64,000 nt of DNA from Shewanella sp. GD04112 (GCF_029835735.1 NZ_JAOEAL010000001.1:3348001-3412000); one strand, 5' to 3'; counted from the stretch's first letter, positions 18,393 to 27,918 are shown. Notes: generated from the letters alone by a model not told the origin. Numbers and translations are program-made.

Positions 18393-18809
18393 TTAGGCTT
18401 CGGCTTCCTGTTCGATGCAGAAGCTAAACTCATAAAAATGTTGTCCATTTTCGATGCTTATCGCCATAGTGCCATATAGCCCCACGAGCTCACCCGCGCC
18501 TGAATGGGGGACAACCTCAAGGTGTAATCGGTTTTGACCATCGGTCATAATGCCAAAATGTTGCAGCACAAAACTGCCCTGTCTGCCGCACAGTTTTCCC
18601 ACGACTTGCTCAATCGCCACGTAACCCGCAGAGCCTTTTACCGCTGTCATAGCACTGAGCATTTCGCCTTGGCTGCGAGCTTCTAGCTCACCATAAAAGG
18701 TTTTATCTAAGGTCATTCTGCCCAAGTTCACGCCGCCCACACCTGTGGCATAGGCATTCTCGGGATTGAGCTTAACATCAAATTTGCCCGTGACTTTGGT
18801 CATTTCCAT
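18393..18809 (-). CDS. DUF3224 protein
   Basis: 138 aa. Family features are the N-terminal strand TKVTGKFDVKLNP, then LDKTFYGELEARSQGEMLSA and AGYVAIEQVVGKLCGRQGSFVLQH, which match the DUF3224 beta-barrel family (allene oxide cyclase-like fold). It has no signal peptide and its function is unknown. The start has GGAG 6 nt upstream. It is convergent with the BON gene. Confidence 0.85.
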   Translation of the reverse strand: MEMTKVTGKFDVKLNPENAYATGVGGVNLGRMTLDKTFYGELEARSQGEMLSAMTAVKGSAGYVAIEQVVGKLCGRQGSFVLQHFGIMTDGQNRLHLEVVPHSGAGELVGLYGTMAISIENGQHFYEFSFCIEQEAEA

Positions 18810-18933
18810 GACACGCTCCTTGTTTTAATTTTATGTTTTATGCCAAAACCTTAGCTTTCCCAGCCGCTAAGTGAAATAAATACCTCAGCCGTAGCTGAGG
18901 TAAAATTAACTTAGCATAAGCCCAGATATAAAC

Positions 18934-19743
18934 CTAATTCAGTGCTTTGATTTCCGACTCACTCACACCGACTTCAAGGGTTTTAGCCACATTCGGCTCC
19001 TCTGCCATAGGTTGACCAGCCGCCCTATCGCGATAGGTGATAGCAACTTTAAATGGGGCTTCAAAGGGATACACGGGTTCAATACTATCGACTTCGATGC
19101 GATCGCCAATAAACACACTACCTAAGTGCTGTAATCGATTTTGGCCATAATCTAAGCTGAATAAACCGAGGTACACAAATACCCCCGAACCTTGATTTTT
19201 GACAATAAAAGGCGCCACAAAGGGCATGGTTTGCTGCTTAGGATCATCCTGCAATGGCACATCGCTTTGGGTATCGGGTTCTAATGCTGGATCAAAATTA
19301 AGCGGTGTGATCCGCATATAATCTAGCAATACCCTGCCCTTTTCATCACCTTGTTGATAATCCCCCAGCGCAAATTCCGTTTGCTTGATTTTAATAAAGT
19401 GCGTCAACACCACGGGCAGTTGGCTATCGGGCAGCTTAACTTCAAAGGGATTGGCCGTATTTAAGCTAAAGAGTTTCAGCATCACCTCGGAGGCGTTCGC
19501 CACCGGTTTGACCTCACTTGGCACCACTGATTCGATGGCATCTTCATTGGAAGATAATGCCGTCTCTTTGGCTTTTGCCTTAGCATCGGCCTGCGCCATG
19601 GCCTCATCGTATTGCAGCACTTGGCCATCTTCCATGACCATGTAGATATCATCATTGGTCATATCAAAACGATAAATGCCCGCGGCAAGAATACTGAGCA
19701 CAAGGACAGTCGCCGCTATCGTTAATTTAACAAACATACTCAT
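18934..19743 (-). CDS. Membrane-anchored hypothetical protein
   Basis: 269 aa from the ATG at 19743, chosen because GGGGG is suitably placed upstream; an in-frame ATG at 19779 would add 12 residues without a ribosome binding site. A single N-terminal hydrophobic helix (LTIAATVLVLSILAAGIY) is followed by an Ala/Lys/Glu-rich stretch and a beta-rich, probably periplasmic domain. I do not recognise the family. No catalytic motif is visible. Confidence 0.65.
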   Translation of the reverse strand: MSMFVKLTIAATVLVLSILAAGIYRFDMTNDDIYMVMEDGQVLQYDEAMAQADAKAKAKETALSSNEDAIESVVPSEVKPVANASEVMLKLFSLNTANPFEVKLPDSQLPVVLTHFIKIKQTEFALGDYQQGDEKGRVLLDYMRITPLNFDPALEPDTQSDVPLQDDPKQQTMPFVAPFIVKNQGSGVFVYLGLFSLDYGQNRLQHLGSVFIGDRIEVDSIEPVYPFEAPFKVAITYRDRAAGQPMAEEPNVAKTLEVGVSESEIKALN

Positions 19744-20006
19744 TTTTTCCCCCAATATCCTAGTCGCGGCATGTTTCACTCTTATGATAAAAACCGCCTT
19801 GCTGATAGCATCAAAAAATTGCTCTTCCTACAAGGTCAAAGCCGCTTATTTTTGCTTTTAGTCAGCACAAGTTCAGCAAGTTAACCCATGCTGACATATA
19901 TATGATTTAGACTTTTCATTCCCGTTCCCAATCGGGCTATAATTCTGTCCGTAAAATGCATCAATCCCATAAAAATATTGCCGAGCTTTTAAGGATTTTA
20001 TCGCCA

Positions 20007-20249
20007 ATGACCAATGCATCGACCAGCCCTTTTGCTGTGTTAAACCAAACCACTGCAAACTCGTTTAATGAACAGAAAAACTTGATAAAACGGGTATTTA
20101 AAGGTAAGCCTGTGCAATGTCCAAGCTGTAATCAAACCCTCAAAGTCATCTTGCCGGAGACAGCTAAAGCCGAGCAGGCAGCAGGTATTTTCTGCCCCAA
20201 AGGCTGTACCGATATCGAGCTAGACATGGAGGCCGTAGCAGGTATCTAA
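20007..20249 (+). CDS. Small zinc-ribbon-like protein
   Basis: 80 aa from the ATG at 20007; a longer in-frame start at 19956 gives 97 aa and cannot be excluded, since AAGG is 12 nt from the ATG. The notable part is a four-cysteine pattern (CPSC then FCPKGC) typical of a small zinc ribbon. The function is unknown. Its stop overlaps the stop of the convergent YgjV-like gene by 3 nt. Confidence 0.6.
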   Translation: MTNASTSPFAVLNQTTANSFNEQKNLIKRVFKGKPVQCPSCNQTLKVILPETAKAEQAAGIFCPKGCTDIELDMEAVAGI

Positions 20250-20764
20250 GCCTTCCTTTTGGACGAGTGCAATTGTCCACGAAAATAATGGCGGTAATAC
20301 CCCACGAGATTACTGCCAATAAACAGCAGTTCCATCAATACCGCCACAGGCGAGCCAATTAAGATATTGTGGCACAACCAAAAACTGGTGCCGACTATCA
20401 TCAATAAGCGCAGATTTTTATCCGCCTGACAAAAGGCTGCGCGGGTTTGAAACAGCGTTCCAATACAACTTATCACGCTCACAAGCCCGCTGTAGGTCAA
20501 GCCGCTCATCAGCACCGCAGCCCCACTAAAACCCCACATGGCCTTTTTAGACGTCGTAAAAATACTGGTGAGGTAACGCACACTGGCAATCCCCATTAGC
20601 CCTGCGGCAGTCCATTGTGCCAATAAGCAAAAATGGATGGAGATTAAGATTCCCGAGACGAATAAGCAGGCGACGATGCGCTCACGCGACTTAAATTGAA
20701 ACGAGATCAAATCGAAAACGATGGCAATCGCCACCAATAGTTGCGACAGGGTAAAAGCACTCAA
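20246..20764 (-). CDS. YgjV-family inner membrane protein
   Basis: 172 aa from a TTG at 20764, which has AAAGGAG 6 nt upstream; a TTG at 20809 is the longer option without such a site. The protein has about five to six hydrophobic helices (TLSQLLVAIAIVFDLISFQF, ILISIHFCLLAQW, GLVSVISCIGTLFQTR). The pattern, including SVRYLTSIFTTSK, fits the YgjV family of small inner-membrane proteins of unknown role. Confidence 0.75.
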   Translation of the reverse strand: MSAFTLSQLLVAIAIVFDLISFQFKSRERIVACLFVSGILISIHFCLLAQWTAAGLMGIASVRYLTSIFTTSKKAMWGFSGAAVLMSGLTYSGLVSVISCIGTLFQTRAAFCQADKNLRLLMIVGTSFWLCHNILIGSPVAVLMELLFIGSNLVGYYRHYFRGQLHSSKRKA

Positions 20765-20897
20765 GATAGGCTCCTTTAGGGTTCGATATCGGCCTATGAA
20801 ATAAGCCAATACATTCCGCTATGACTCAGACTGATAGCCGAGGAGCATGCAGGGGATGACCAAAAAGCGCATTAACTTAAGTTAATTGGATGGCTGT

Positions 20898-21506
20898 TTA
20901 TACTGAATCTTGCAAACGTCTACGGATCCGCGACAGGCTAATCGCAGTAATGCCAATATAATTAGCCAGTTGGGCATGGGTTAAACGTTCAACCCAGAGG
21001 GGAAAATGCTCGAGTAAATGTAAGTAACGTTGCTCTGGTGTGTTAAGCAGCAAAAAGGCTTCTTTTTGTTCTTTATACAATAATTGCTGTTTGAGTAGTG
21101 CAAGTTGTACTCGCTGCATCGATGGCTCGTTTAACACGGCAAGTGGCATTTGTACTAACCGACAAGCACTGACGGTTTCTAGCTGATAGGGCGCAATATC
21201 CTGCTTTAACCAACTGCGATATAAGAAACAAAGCTCACCTTCGAAGTAAAACTCCTTGCAGCGCTCACTGCCCTCTTGGGTATAGTGACAAGCGCGCACT
21301 ATGCCATCCACCACAAAATAGGCAAAGGGTTGACGCTCGCCTTGGGGTAACAAGCACTCGCCAGGTTGATATGAAAGCGCCCTTGCTTGTGTAAGTAGCG
21401 ACGCTAAATGCTCAGGCTCTGCCCCTAAAGCGAGCAAATATTGCCAAAGGGGGTTGATTGCCCACTCACTAGTCGCCTGATGAGCCGATGCAGAGGGCGC
21501 CGTCAT
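20898..21506 (-). CDS. Crp/Fnr-family transcriptional regulator
   Basis: 202 aa from the ATG at 21506, 4 nt after the stop of the upstream FAH gene, suggesting coupled translation; a longer start at 21560 would overlap that gene. A cyclic-nucleotide-binding-type barrel (ARALSYQPGECLLPQGERQPFAYFVVDGIVRACHY) is followed by a Crp-type helix-turn-helix (LTHAQLANYIGITAISLSRIRRRL). The phosphate-binding residues of true Crp are not obvious and no iron-sulfur cysteine cluster is present, so the effector is unknown. It is the last gene of a probable minus-strand operon. Confidence 0.85.
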   Translation of the reverse strand: MTAPSASAHQATSEWAINPLWQYLLALGAEPEHLASLLTQARALSYQPGECLLPQGERQPFAYFVVDGIVRACHYTQEGSERCKEFYFEGELCFLYRSWLKQDIAPYQLETVSACRLVQMPLAVLNEPSMQRVQLALLKQQLLYKEQKEAFLLLNTPEQRYLHLLEHFPLWVERLTHAQLANYIGITAISLSRIRRRLQDSV

Positions 21507-21510
21507 TGCA

Positions 21511-22137
21511 TTACTGGCTTTGCCATTCACATTCGACCAAGGGCGCTTGGTTTGGCGCATCCTTTAGGCCTAAGGCCACCTTAAATACCCGATTCGGTGG
21601 AATGATGCCGACGCCTTTCGGGGTGCCTGTCATCACAATGTCGCCGTCTTCCAAGGTAGTAAAGCGTTGTAATTCTTCTAGAATCGTCTGCGGGTTATAG
21701 ATCATTAACTCAATATGGCCCGCTTGGGTTAACGCCCCGTCGATCGTCAAGCTAAATTCAAATGCCGCGCTGGCATCATCGATAGCAACAAAGGGACTAA
21801 AGAGCGCCGCGCCATCGAAGGCTTTGGCCTTTTCCCAGGGTAATCCCTTGGCTTTCAGTTTGCTTTGCAGCTCTCGCTTAGTGAGATCCAGCCCGACCCC
21901 AACATGGCTAAAACGCCCCTGCTGATAGATAAAACACAGCTCAGTTTCATAGTGCAGCGCTTCGCCTAAATGCTCAGCATGCAGCACAGTGCTAATCGCC
22001 GAGTTGGGCTTGAAAAACACCACCATATCTTCGGGAATGTCATTACCCAGCTCGTGGATATGGTCGACATAATTACGCCCAATACAAAGAATTTTACTCG
22101 GGCAAATCTGTTTATTACCGACGTTAACAGTCTTCAT
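21511..22137 (-). CDS. Fumarylacetoacetate hydrolase (FAH) family protein
   Basis: 208 aa from the ATG at 22137, preceded by GAGGAG; four more codons are possible at 22149. Family features are KILCIGRNYVDHIHELGNDIP near the N-terminus, VVFFKPNSA, the metal-binding ETELCFI, and the C-terminal GDIVMTGTPKGVGII. These proteins are divalent-metal hydrolases, decarboxylases or isomerases acting on beta-diketones or oxaloacetate-like acids. The exact substrate is not determinable. The gap of 48 bp to the M14-type gene suggests an operon. Confidence 0.9.
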   Translation of the reverse strand: MKTVNVGNKQICPSKILCIGRNYVDHIHELGNDIPEDMVVFFKPNSAISTVLHAEHLGEALHYETELCFIYQQGRFSHVGVGLDLTKRELQSKLKAKGLPWEKAKAFDGAALFSPFVAIDDASAAFEFSLTIDGALTQAGHIELMIYNPQTILEELQRFTTLEDGDIVMTGTPKGVGIIPPNRVFKVALGLKDAPNQAPLVECEWQSQ

Positions 22138-22185
22138 TTGACTCCTCATTGGGCTATTGGCTGTAAAGCTATGGCACAGTTAATA

Positions 22186-23199
22186 TCAGGCGTATTCCAT
22201 TAAAAATTCATCGAGTTGTTCGTTGGCGATTTCAATTTCATCCCCCTCGAACTGCGCAATGTGGAACATGCCCTCACCTTCGTTGGTCACAGGTATATTG
22301 CTGATCCCAATGATAATGCCATCGGTGGGGGCGCGAATGGCTACGCTATCGCCCCCATGCGGACTCACAATATGGGCGATGATATACCCCTTATTGACCC
22401 GCTGCCCGAGTTTAAGCTTCATATTCACTAAACCATCGGACTCACTGCGAACCCAATAACTGCGTATTGCACTCACGCTGGCGACCTTGTTACTGACTCG
22501 CCCCTTGAGCATACCAAGGCTGCGCATCACATTGAGTACGCCCTTAAGACCCGACTTAATCGCCAGTTCACTAAAGCGCAGCGCCTCGCCCGCCTCATAC
22601 AAAATACAGGGAATACCCTGCTGATTCGCATAGCCACGCATCGACACGCTACGCGCCTTGGAGTGCATGATAAGTGGCGCGCCGAAGGCATTGGCCATGG
22701 CTAACATGGTTGCATCACTGGTATCGCAGCGGATCTGCGGTAAGTTATCTCTATGAATAGCACCCGTATGTAAATCAATCACATGGGTTGCGTGCACTAA
22801 TAATTGGGTAGCAAAAAGGTTGGCTAAACGGCTCGCCAGCGCACCTTTGCTCGAGCCGGGGAAACAACGATTGAGGTCACGCCTATCGGGGAGATAACGG
22901 GATTGTTGAATAAAACCAAACACATTGACTATAGGCACCACAATCAGGGTGCCGGCTAAATTCTTAGGATTGACGCGTCCAAGCAAGCGCCGACAGATCT
23001 CAATGCCATTGAGCTCATCGCCATGGATGGCGGCGCAGACTAACAGTGTCGGGCCAGGTTTAAGGCCATGGAACACTTCCACGTGAATATCGAGTTGGGT
23101 ATCGGTATAGAGTTTAGCGGCGGGAAGTTTTATCCCCATTTGCGTGCCCGCAATGACTCGCTTGCCTTCAATTTCAAACGCTTCGCGTTTTTTTACCAT
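22186..23199 (-). CDS. Succinylglutamate desuccinylase/aspartoacylase-family zinc hydrolase
   Basis: 337 aa from the ATG at 23199 with AGGGAG 5 nt upstream. It has an M14-like zinc amidohydrolase fold: the zinc ligands are visible in AAIHGDELNG (His and Glu) and IDLHTGA (His), with LYEAGEA as the candidate catalytic Glu region. The last ~90 residues form a small beta-rich domain. Family members deacylate N-acyl amino acids; related genes occur beside RimK-type ligases, but no such gene is adjacent here. It sits in a MarR / M14 / FAH / Crp gene run. Confidence 0.88.
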   Translation of the reverse strand: MVKKREAFEIEGKRVIAGTQMGIKLPAAKLYTDTQLDIHVEVFHGLKPGPTLLVCAAIHGDELNGIEICRRLLGRVNPKNLAGTLIVVPIVNVFGFIQQSRYLPDRRDLNRCFPGSSKGALASRLANLFATQLLVHATHVIDLHTGAIHRDNLPQIRCDTSDATMLAMANAFGAPLIMHSKARSVSMRGYANQQGIPCILYEAGEALRFSELAIKSGLKGVLNVMRSLGMLKGRVSNKVASVSAIRSYWVRSESDGLVNMKLKLGQRVNKGYIIAHIVSPHGGDSVAIRAPTDGIIIGISNIPVTNEGEGMFHIAQFEGDEIEIANEQLDEFLMEYA

Positions 23200-23269
23200 A
23201 GTCACTCCCTGATGCTATCCCTAAGACGCCATACAACACTTTGTCTCTCATCCCCAGAAACTGGGTCAA

Positions 23270-23806
23270 TTAACGTTCAAAGTGAGCAAGCCAAGTCTTT
23301 AAAATCTGCTGCAATATTGCGCGCTCGGCGCTAGGCACCCCAGCCAATAACGCGCTTTGGCATTGAATATGTTTGGGCAGCGCCGCATCAATCAACGCCT
23401 TGCCTTCGGTGGTGAGCGACACATGCACGGCGCGGCGGTCTTCCTTACTGTGCTCACGGGCAATCAGCCCTTTATTTTCAAGCCGGTCTAAGCGACTGGT
23501 CATAGCGCCAGAGCTTAACATCATGCTCTGATACAGCTGCGAAGGCGATAGCATATAAGGCTCGCCCGAACGTCTGAGGGTCGCGAGCACATCAAACTCC
23601 CCCTGACCTAAGCCAAATTCGCCGTGACACAGGGCGATAGCGTTTTCCATATATTTAGTCAGGCGCGCGATGCGCCCTAACACCGCCATTGGCACTAGAT
23701 CCTCTGTCACCCCTTGAGCCAGCCACTGCCCAAGGATGTTATCTAATCCATCTTTAGCGGAAGTCGACTGTTGTTTTGCATCGGGTGATTGCGAGTCGTT
23801 TACCAT
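23270..23806 (-). CDS. MarR-family transcriptional regulator
   Basis: 178 aa. A winged helix-turn-helix is evident: GEFDVLATLRRSG, LSPSQLYQSMMLSSGAMTSRLDRLENKGLI and the wing HSKEDRRAVHVSLT. It is the first gene of the minus-strand run leading into the M14-type hydrolase, 70 bp away, and may regulate that operon. MarR proteins usually repress and are released by small aromatic or oxidised ligands; the ligand here is unknown. Confidence 0.9.
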   Translation of the reverse strand: MVNDSQSPDAKQQSTSAKDGLDNILGQWLAQGVTEDLVPMAVLGRIARLTKYMENAIALCHGEFGLGQGEFDVLATLRRSGEPYMLSPSQLYQSMMLSSGAMTSRLDRLENKGLIAREHSKEDRRAVHVSLTTEGKALIDAALPKHIQCQSALLAGVPSAERAILQQILKTWLAHFER

Positions 23807-23920
23807 AGCTTTATCTCTATATAAAGATTCTTCACATGCCTCACATTTTATCGCCTAATTAAACGATTTGTATATGCGCAGGCTTTTCGTGGAGAGATAA
23901 GATTGCATTCTGCATAAAAA

Positions 23921-23950
23921 AACCGCCCAATTAATACAAATTGGGCGGTT
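23921..23950 (-). terminator. Terminator after the PhnA-type gene
   Basis: A 12-bp perfect stem (AACCGCCCAATT 23921-23932 / AATTGGGCGGTT 23939-23950) is followed on the minus strand by seven T residues. Confidence 0.9.
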
Positions 23951-23981
23951 CAGTGTTCAAACAAGCTTTAGTGGTAGTGAC

Positions 23982-24545
23982 TTACGACTTCTTCACAAAG
24001 CAGGTCAGGATCACGATGCGAGTGCCATTCACACGGCCTTCGATATGCTCTGGATTGTTGGTCAACGAGATATTGCGAACCGCGGTGCCGCGTTTTGCCA
24101 CAAAGCTGGTGCCTTTAACGTTGAGATCTTTAATGATAACAACGGTATCGCCAGCGTTCAGTACAGCACCGTTGCTGTCTAAGGTCGGTGGTGTATCATC
24201 GCTCGCGGCAGCCGCTTCGGCATCGCCCCAAGCGCGTAAATCTTCTTCCAGATACAGCATATCCAGTAAATCCTGCGCCCAGCTTTCGCTGCTTAGGCGT
24301 TTCAGCATGCGATATGACATCACTTGAACCGCCGGGACTTGGCTCCACATGCTGTCGTTCAGACAACGCCAGTGGTTCATGTCCATGGTATCCGGCGCTG
24401 CGATTTGGCTGCTGCAATTTTCACAAATCATGATCTCGTTTTCATGACCATCGGAAGCCGGTAAGTCATAAATAGAGAGTTCGACGTCACTTGCGCAGAG
24501 TTCACATTTGCCGCCACAGCGAGTTAGCAATTCATTTTCAGTCAT
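23982..24545 (-). CDS. PhnA-type (YjdM) zinc-ribbon protein
   Basis: 187 aa. The N-terminus carries two CxxC pairs (CGGKCELC and CENC) forming a zinc ribbon, and the C-terminal ~70 residues (LNAGDTVVIIKDLNVKGTSFVAKRGTAVRNI) form the SH3-like PhnA domain. Despite the historical name, PhnA/YjdM proteins are not established phosphonate enzymes. It is monocistronic, with its own terminator. Confidence 0.9.
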   Translation of the reverse strand: MTENELLTRCGGKCELCASDVELSIYDLPASDGHENEIMICENCSSQIAAPDTMDMNHWRCLNDSMWSQVPAVQVMSYRMLKRLSSESWAQDLLDMLYLEEDLRAWGDAEAAAASDDTPPTLDSNGAVLNAGDTVVIIKDLNVKGTSFVAKRGTAVRNISLTNNPEHIEGRVNGTRIVILTCFVKKS

Positions 24546-24679
24546 TTTTTCTGTCTACATGCGTAATAAAACGCGGATTATGCCATAAATTGGCTTTTCA
24601 CGGCAGGGGGGAAGGCAAGATAACCCTATTTTTTATATGAGTTATCTGTTTACCCATCCTTGAAATTGCCATTTAATCC

Positions 24680-26893
24680 TTAAAATTCATAAGCTAAACT
24701 GAGTCTGATATCTCGCCCCGGCGCAGGGATGCCATCCGACAGAAACGGCGTCACTTGCTGGTTCGTCAGATTTTTTGCCATTAAGCGCACGCTTAGCCCT
24801 TTGAGTGTTTCTTGAGGCTCGTAGGCTAAATATATATTTTGTAAGAAGTAATTCTCACTTGGGGACTCAGCATTAAAGATATCCCCCTGAGGCACTTTAT
24901 CCTGCGCATCGTACCAAGTACCTTGCCAAGCGACTGAAATGTCATCGGTAATGTACATGCCCACACGCAGGCGAATATCCAGCGGCGCAATGTTAGCAAG
25001 GTATTCATCCTCGCCTTGGCTGTCTCTGAGCGATCCCCGATGCTCGCCCTGTAACCAAGAAACGACTAAGTCACTGAAGAAATCCTGATAACGGTACTGG
25101 GACTCGAGATCGGTACCGTAGATCTCATAGCCGTCAAGATTGGTGTAACCACTTTGAATCGCTTGATTTGGGTCGGACTTTGCCCCGCGGCGCTGGGCAA
25201 TATCATCCCGCCCCAAGTTAGCAAAGAGGGTCACTTGGGTTGAAAGCGTATCTTGGGCGGCAAAAAGATGGGTTTGCTGCGTCATCAAGCCCAGTTTAAA
25301 GGCGTGCAGACGCTCAACATCAATATCTCGACTCGTGCCAGTAATGCTCGCCTTGGCGTATTGCACCGCATAGATTTCATCGACCACTGGCGCCTGTAAA
25401 CTGTAGGCGTAATCGAAATTCACTCGAGTATTAGCAGTTAACTGGTAGTCGATACCCAATCGCGGTGAAAAGCCCGAATGGTGGGTCGAACTGTAGTCGT
25501 GCCCTGCCGCGATATCGTTGTAATCGGGGGCAATGTTGGGGCGACCAATGCTATAGATAAAGTCATACCGTAGCGAGGGGGTGATGGTGAGTTCATCCGT
25601 CACACTAATCGCATCGCGTAAATACACTGCATAGGTATCCTGACGTCCTTCGGGCTGATAGTAAGGGGTGTACCAACCGTAGTTTTTCTCAGGATTTTTC
25701 TCATAACTTTTATTAAAGACCATTGAATCCCTATCGAGGCTACGGAACTGCAACCCTGTGGTGATCTCATGATCCCCAACAATACTTAAGTTGTTGATGT
25801 CAATGTAGTCACGCTTGTAATCCAGCCAAGATTCATGGCCGAAGTTGCCGACGGAGACAGTCATCTTCTCCCACGCAATTGGCGGCCTGATCCAATGGCG
25901 CGCATTCGCCGAATGGGAAATCACAATCTGGGTATCAATTAAAGGATTATTCGGTGAATAGCGATAATTCGCCGACCAAGTATTGTCTTCATAGGTGTTG
26001 TAGGCCGTGGTGGCATAGAGCGCCTGCTCATAGGAACCATATTTACGGATGTTGTAGTCAGAAATCGCGGGCATAGGACCGCGGCGATTGGCCCAAGGCT
26101 TACGGCCTTCGTCGAGGTAATGGGTCAGGCTCAACATAAATTGATGATCGCCCTGCTCATAATCCAGTTTGCCGAGGTAATTATTTTGCTCATAACCTGA
26201 ATATTCAAATTCATCACCATTAGCGAGCGTCACATCCCCCGCATCACGACGAGTGACGTGCAACAAGCCTGAAAGTTGTCGATTCGCTCGGCCATAAAGG
26301 GTTCCAGTGTAACTTTTGGCGTCGTTATTGCTGGCGTAACTGGTTTTAACTCTTGCTCCAACACTTTGATTGTAATTTAAAAAATCATCTGCAGATTTTG
26401 TGACTACATACATGGAGCCACCAAAGCCGCCGTTACCCGAACGGACATCGTGGGCCCCTTTAATCACTTCGACTCGCTTGATTAAATCGGGATCTAAGAA
26501 GAACGAACCATAGCGATACTGCTCAAATCCCACGGGGGCGTTATCGACATAAATATTAAAATCTTCGGTTTCGCCAAATCCCCATAGGTTAATGCGCTCA
26601 CCACCACTGCGAGTCCCGCCATCAACATGGGCACCGGCCATATCATCGATGACTTCGGCAAATGTGGTCGCTTGCATCTCTTCAATTTGCTCCATCGAGA
26701 TGATCGCCTCACCCGGCTTAGTCATAGTGGTCGCTCGGCGATATTGCTGGCCATGTACTTGTAATATCTCGATGGGCTCGACCTTAGGTGCTCCCAATAC
26801 CTCCTTGGCATTGAGTGGCAACGCAGGTAATACCGTCAAACCCGCACAACCCATCATTATTGTCGCTATCCTGCTCTTAGGTTGATATCCCAT
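24680..26893 (-). CDS. TonB-dependent outer membrane receptor, probable iron-siderophore uptake
   Basis: 737 aa. A signal peptide (TIMMGCAGLTVLPALPLNA) is followed by a TonB box-like IEILQVHG and a plug domain (residues ~60-165, ending IKGAHDVRSGNGGFGGSMYVVTK). A 22-strand barrel ends in LSLAYEF with the terminal Phe expected for outer-membrane insertion. A perfect Fur-type palindrome lies 64 bp upstream, so iron-repressed expression is likely. The ligand cannot be read from sequence; no siderophore biosynthesis or ABC genes are adjacent. Confidence 0.93.
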   Translation of the reverse strand: MGYQPKSRIATIMMGCAGLTVLPALPLNAKEVLGAPKVEPIEILQVHGQQYRRATTMTKPGEAIISMEQIEEMQATTFAEVIDDMAGAHVDGGTRSGGERINLWGFGETEDFNIYVDNAPVGFEQYRYGSFFLDPDLIKRVEVIKGAHDVRSGNGGFGGSMYVVTKSADDFLNYNQSVGARVKTSYASNNDAKSYTGTLYGRANRQLSGLLHVTRRDAGDVTLANGDEFEYSGYEQNNYLGKLDYEQGDHQFMLSLTHYLDEGRKPWANRRGPMPAISDYNIRKYGSYEQALYATTAYNTYEDNTWSANYRYSPNNPLIDTQIVISHSANARHWIRPPIAWEKMTVSVGNFGHESWLDYKRDYIDINNLSIVGDHEITTGLQFRSLDRDSMVFNKSYEKNPEKNYGWYTPYYQPEGRQDTYAVYLRDAISVTDELTITPSLRYDFIYSIGRPNIAPDYNDIAAGHDYSSTHHSGFSPRLGIDYQLTANTRVNFDYAYSLQAPVVDEIYAVQYAKASITGTSRDIDVERLHAFKLGLMTQQTHLFAAQDTLSTQVTLFANLGRDDIAQRRGAKSDPNQAIQSGYTNLDGYEIYGTDLESQYRYQDFFSDLVVSWLQGEHRGSLRDSQGEDEYLANIAPLDIRLRVGMYITDDISVAWQGTWYDAQDKVPQGDIFNAESPSENYFLQNIYLAYEPQETLKGLSVRLMAKNLTNQQVTPFLSDGIPAPGRDIRLSLAYEF

Positions 26894-26956
26894 CTCCCCA
26901 TCCCCTGTTACCTAGTGTAAAAAATAGGGCGGCATTATAGGCATCAAAGTTAAAGA

Positions 26957-26971
26957 TGAGAATTATTCTCA
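26957..26971. promoter_or_regulatory. Fur box upstream of the TonB receptor
   Basis: TGAGAATTATTCTCA is a perfect 7-1-7 palindrome close to the Fur consensus TGATAATNATTATCA. It lies between the TonB receptor (minus) and the DUF2461 gene (plus). Confidence 0.85.
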
Positions 26972-27117
26972 CCTAACTTTACATGTAAATCGCAACCTGA
27001 TAGTCACTACAGAGAAATGCTCGAAGAATTTGCAATATCCACGCGCATTTGTTCAACTCGCACTAGCCTGTTTTGATTAACGATCGGAATTCCAGTCTCA
27101 AGCACCTCAAAGGTTTT

Positions 27118-27831
27118 ATGGACATGACTAAGCTAACTGCACAACCCCAAACCGAGTTGGCATTTACGGCCGCCAGCTTAGATTTTCTCAAACAGCTGGC
27201 GCTCAATAACTCCCGCGACTGGTTTAAAGCCCATCAGGAAGAATATGAAAATAAGGTCAGAACCCCTGCACTGCGTTTTATCGAGCAAATTCAGCCTGAT
27301 ATTGTTGCTATTTCCCCAAGATTAACGGCGGTTGCCAAAAAAGTCGGTGGTAGCTTAATGCGTCCGCAGCGCGATAGCCGTTTTAGCAACGACAAGACGC
27401 CCTACAAGACCAATGTGGGGATCCAGTTTCGGCATTTTCAGGGTAAAGATGTGCATGCACCTGGGCTGTATTTGCACATTGCCGAGGATGGATGTTTTAT
27501 TGCCGCTGGTATTTGGCATCCCGAATCCAAGGTGCTGAATGCGATTCGGACTTGTATCGATGAAAACCCCAACGGCTATAAAAAGGCGCTGCACACCATA
27601 AGCAGTCAAGGCTTTGTGATGGATGGTGATAGTTTGACGCGCCCGCCAAAGGGATTCGATAAACATCACCCAATGCTGGACGAGCTCAAACGTAAGGACT
27701 TTATCGCGCTAAAGCCAATTCCCTTCGAGCGACTCTGCCAAGCCGATGCTGCCCGCTATTGCGCCGAACAATTCGCCCACTGTAGCCAATTGATGGCCTA
27801 CTTGTGCTTTGCTCTCGAGTTGGACTTTTAA
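27118..27831 (+). CDS. DUF2461 (TIGR02453) family protein
   Basis: 237 aa from the ATG at 27118 (AAAGG 4 nt upstream); 27073 is a longer in-frame option. Family features are FLKQLALNNSRDWFKAHQEEYE, MRPQRDSRFSNDKTPYKTNVGIQF and GLYLHIAEDGCFIAAGIW. These are characteristic of the DUF2461 family, which has no established function. A hairpin follows the gene. Confidence 0.9.
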   Translation: MDMTKLTAQPQTELAFTAASLDFLKQLALNNSRDWFKAHQEEYENKVRTPALRFIEQIQPDIVAISPRLTAVAKKVGGSLMRPQRDSRFSNDKTPYKTNVGIQFRHFQGKDVHAPGLYLHIAEDGCFIAAGIWHPESKVLNAIRTCIDENPNGYKKALHTISSQGFVMDGDSLTRPPKGFDKHHPMLDELKRKDFIALKPIPFERLCQADAARYCAEQFAHCSQLMAYLCFALELDF

Positions 27832-27870
27832 GTTTCTGTATAAGTGGTTGCGTAAGTTTTTACAGTTGAC

Positions 27871-27894
27871 GAGACCAAGCATTGACTTGGTCTC
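27871..27894. terminator. Hairpin between convergent DUF2461 and TetR genes
   Basis: GAGACCAAG (27871-27879) / CTTGGTCTC (27886-27894), loop CATTGA. There is no strong T-run on either side, so it is a weak bidirectional terminator candidate. Confidence 0.5.
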
Positions 27895-27918
27895 ATGCTT
27901 ATCGGTTTAGCCTACACC

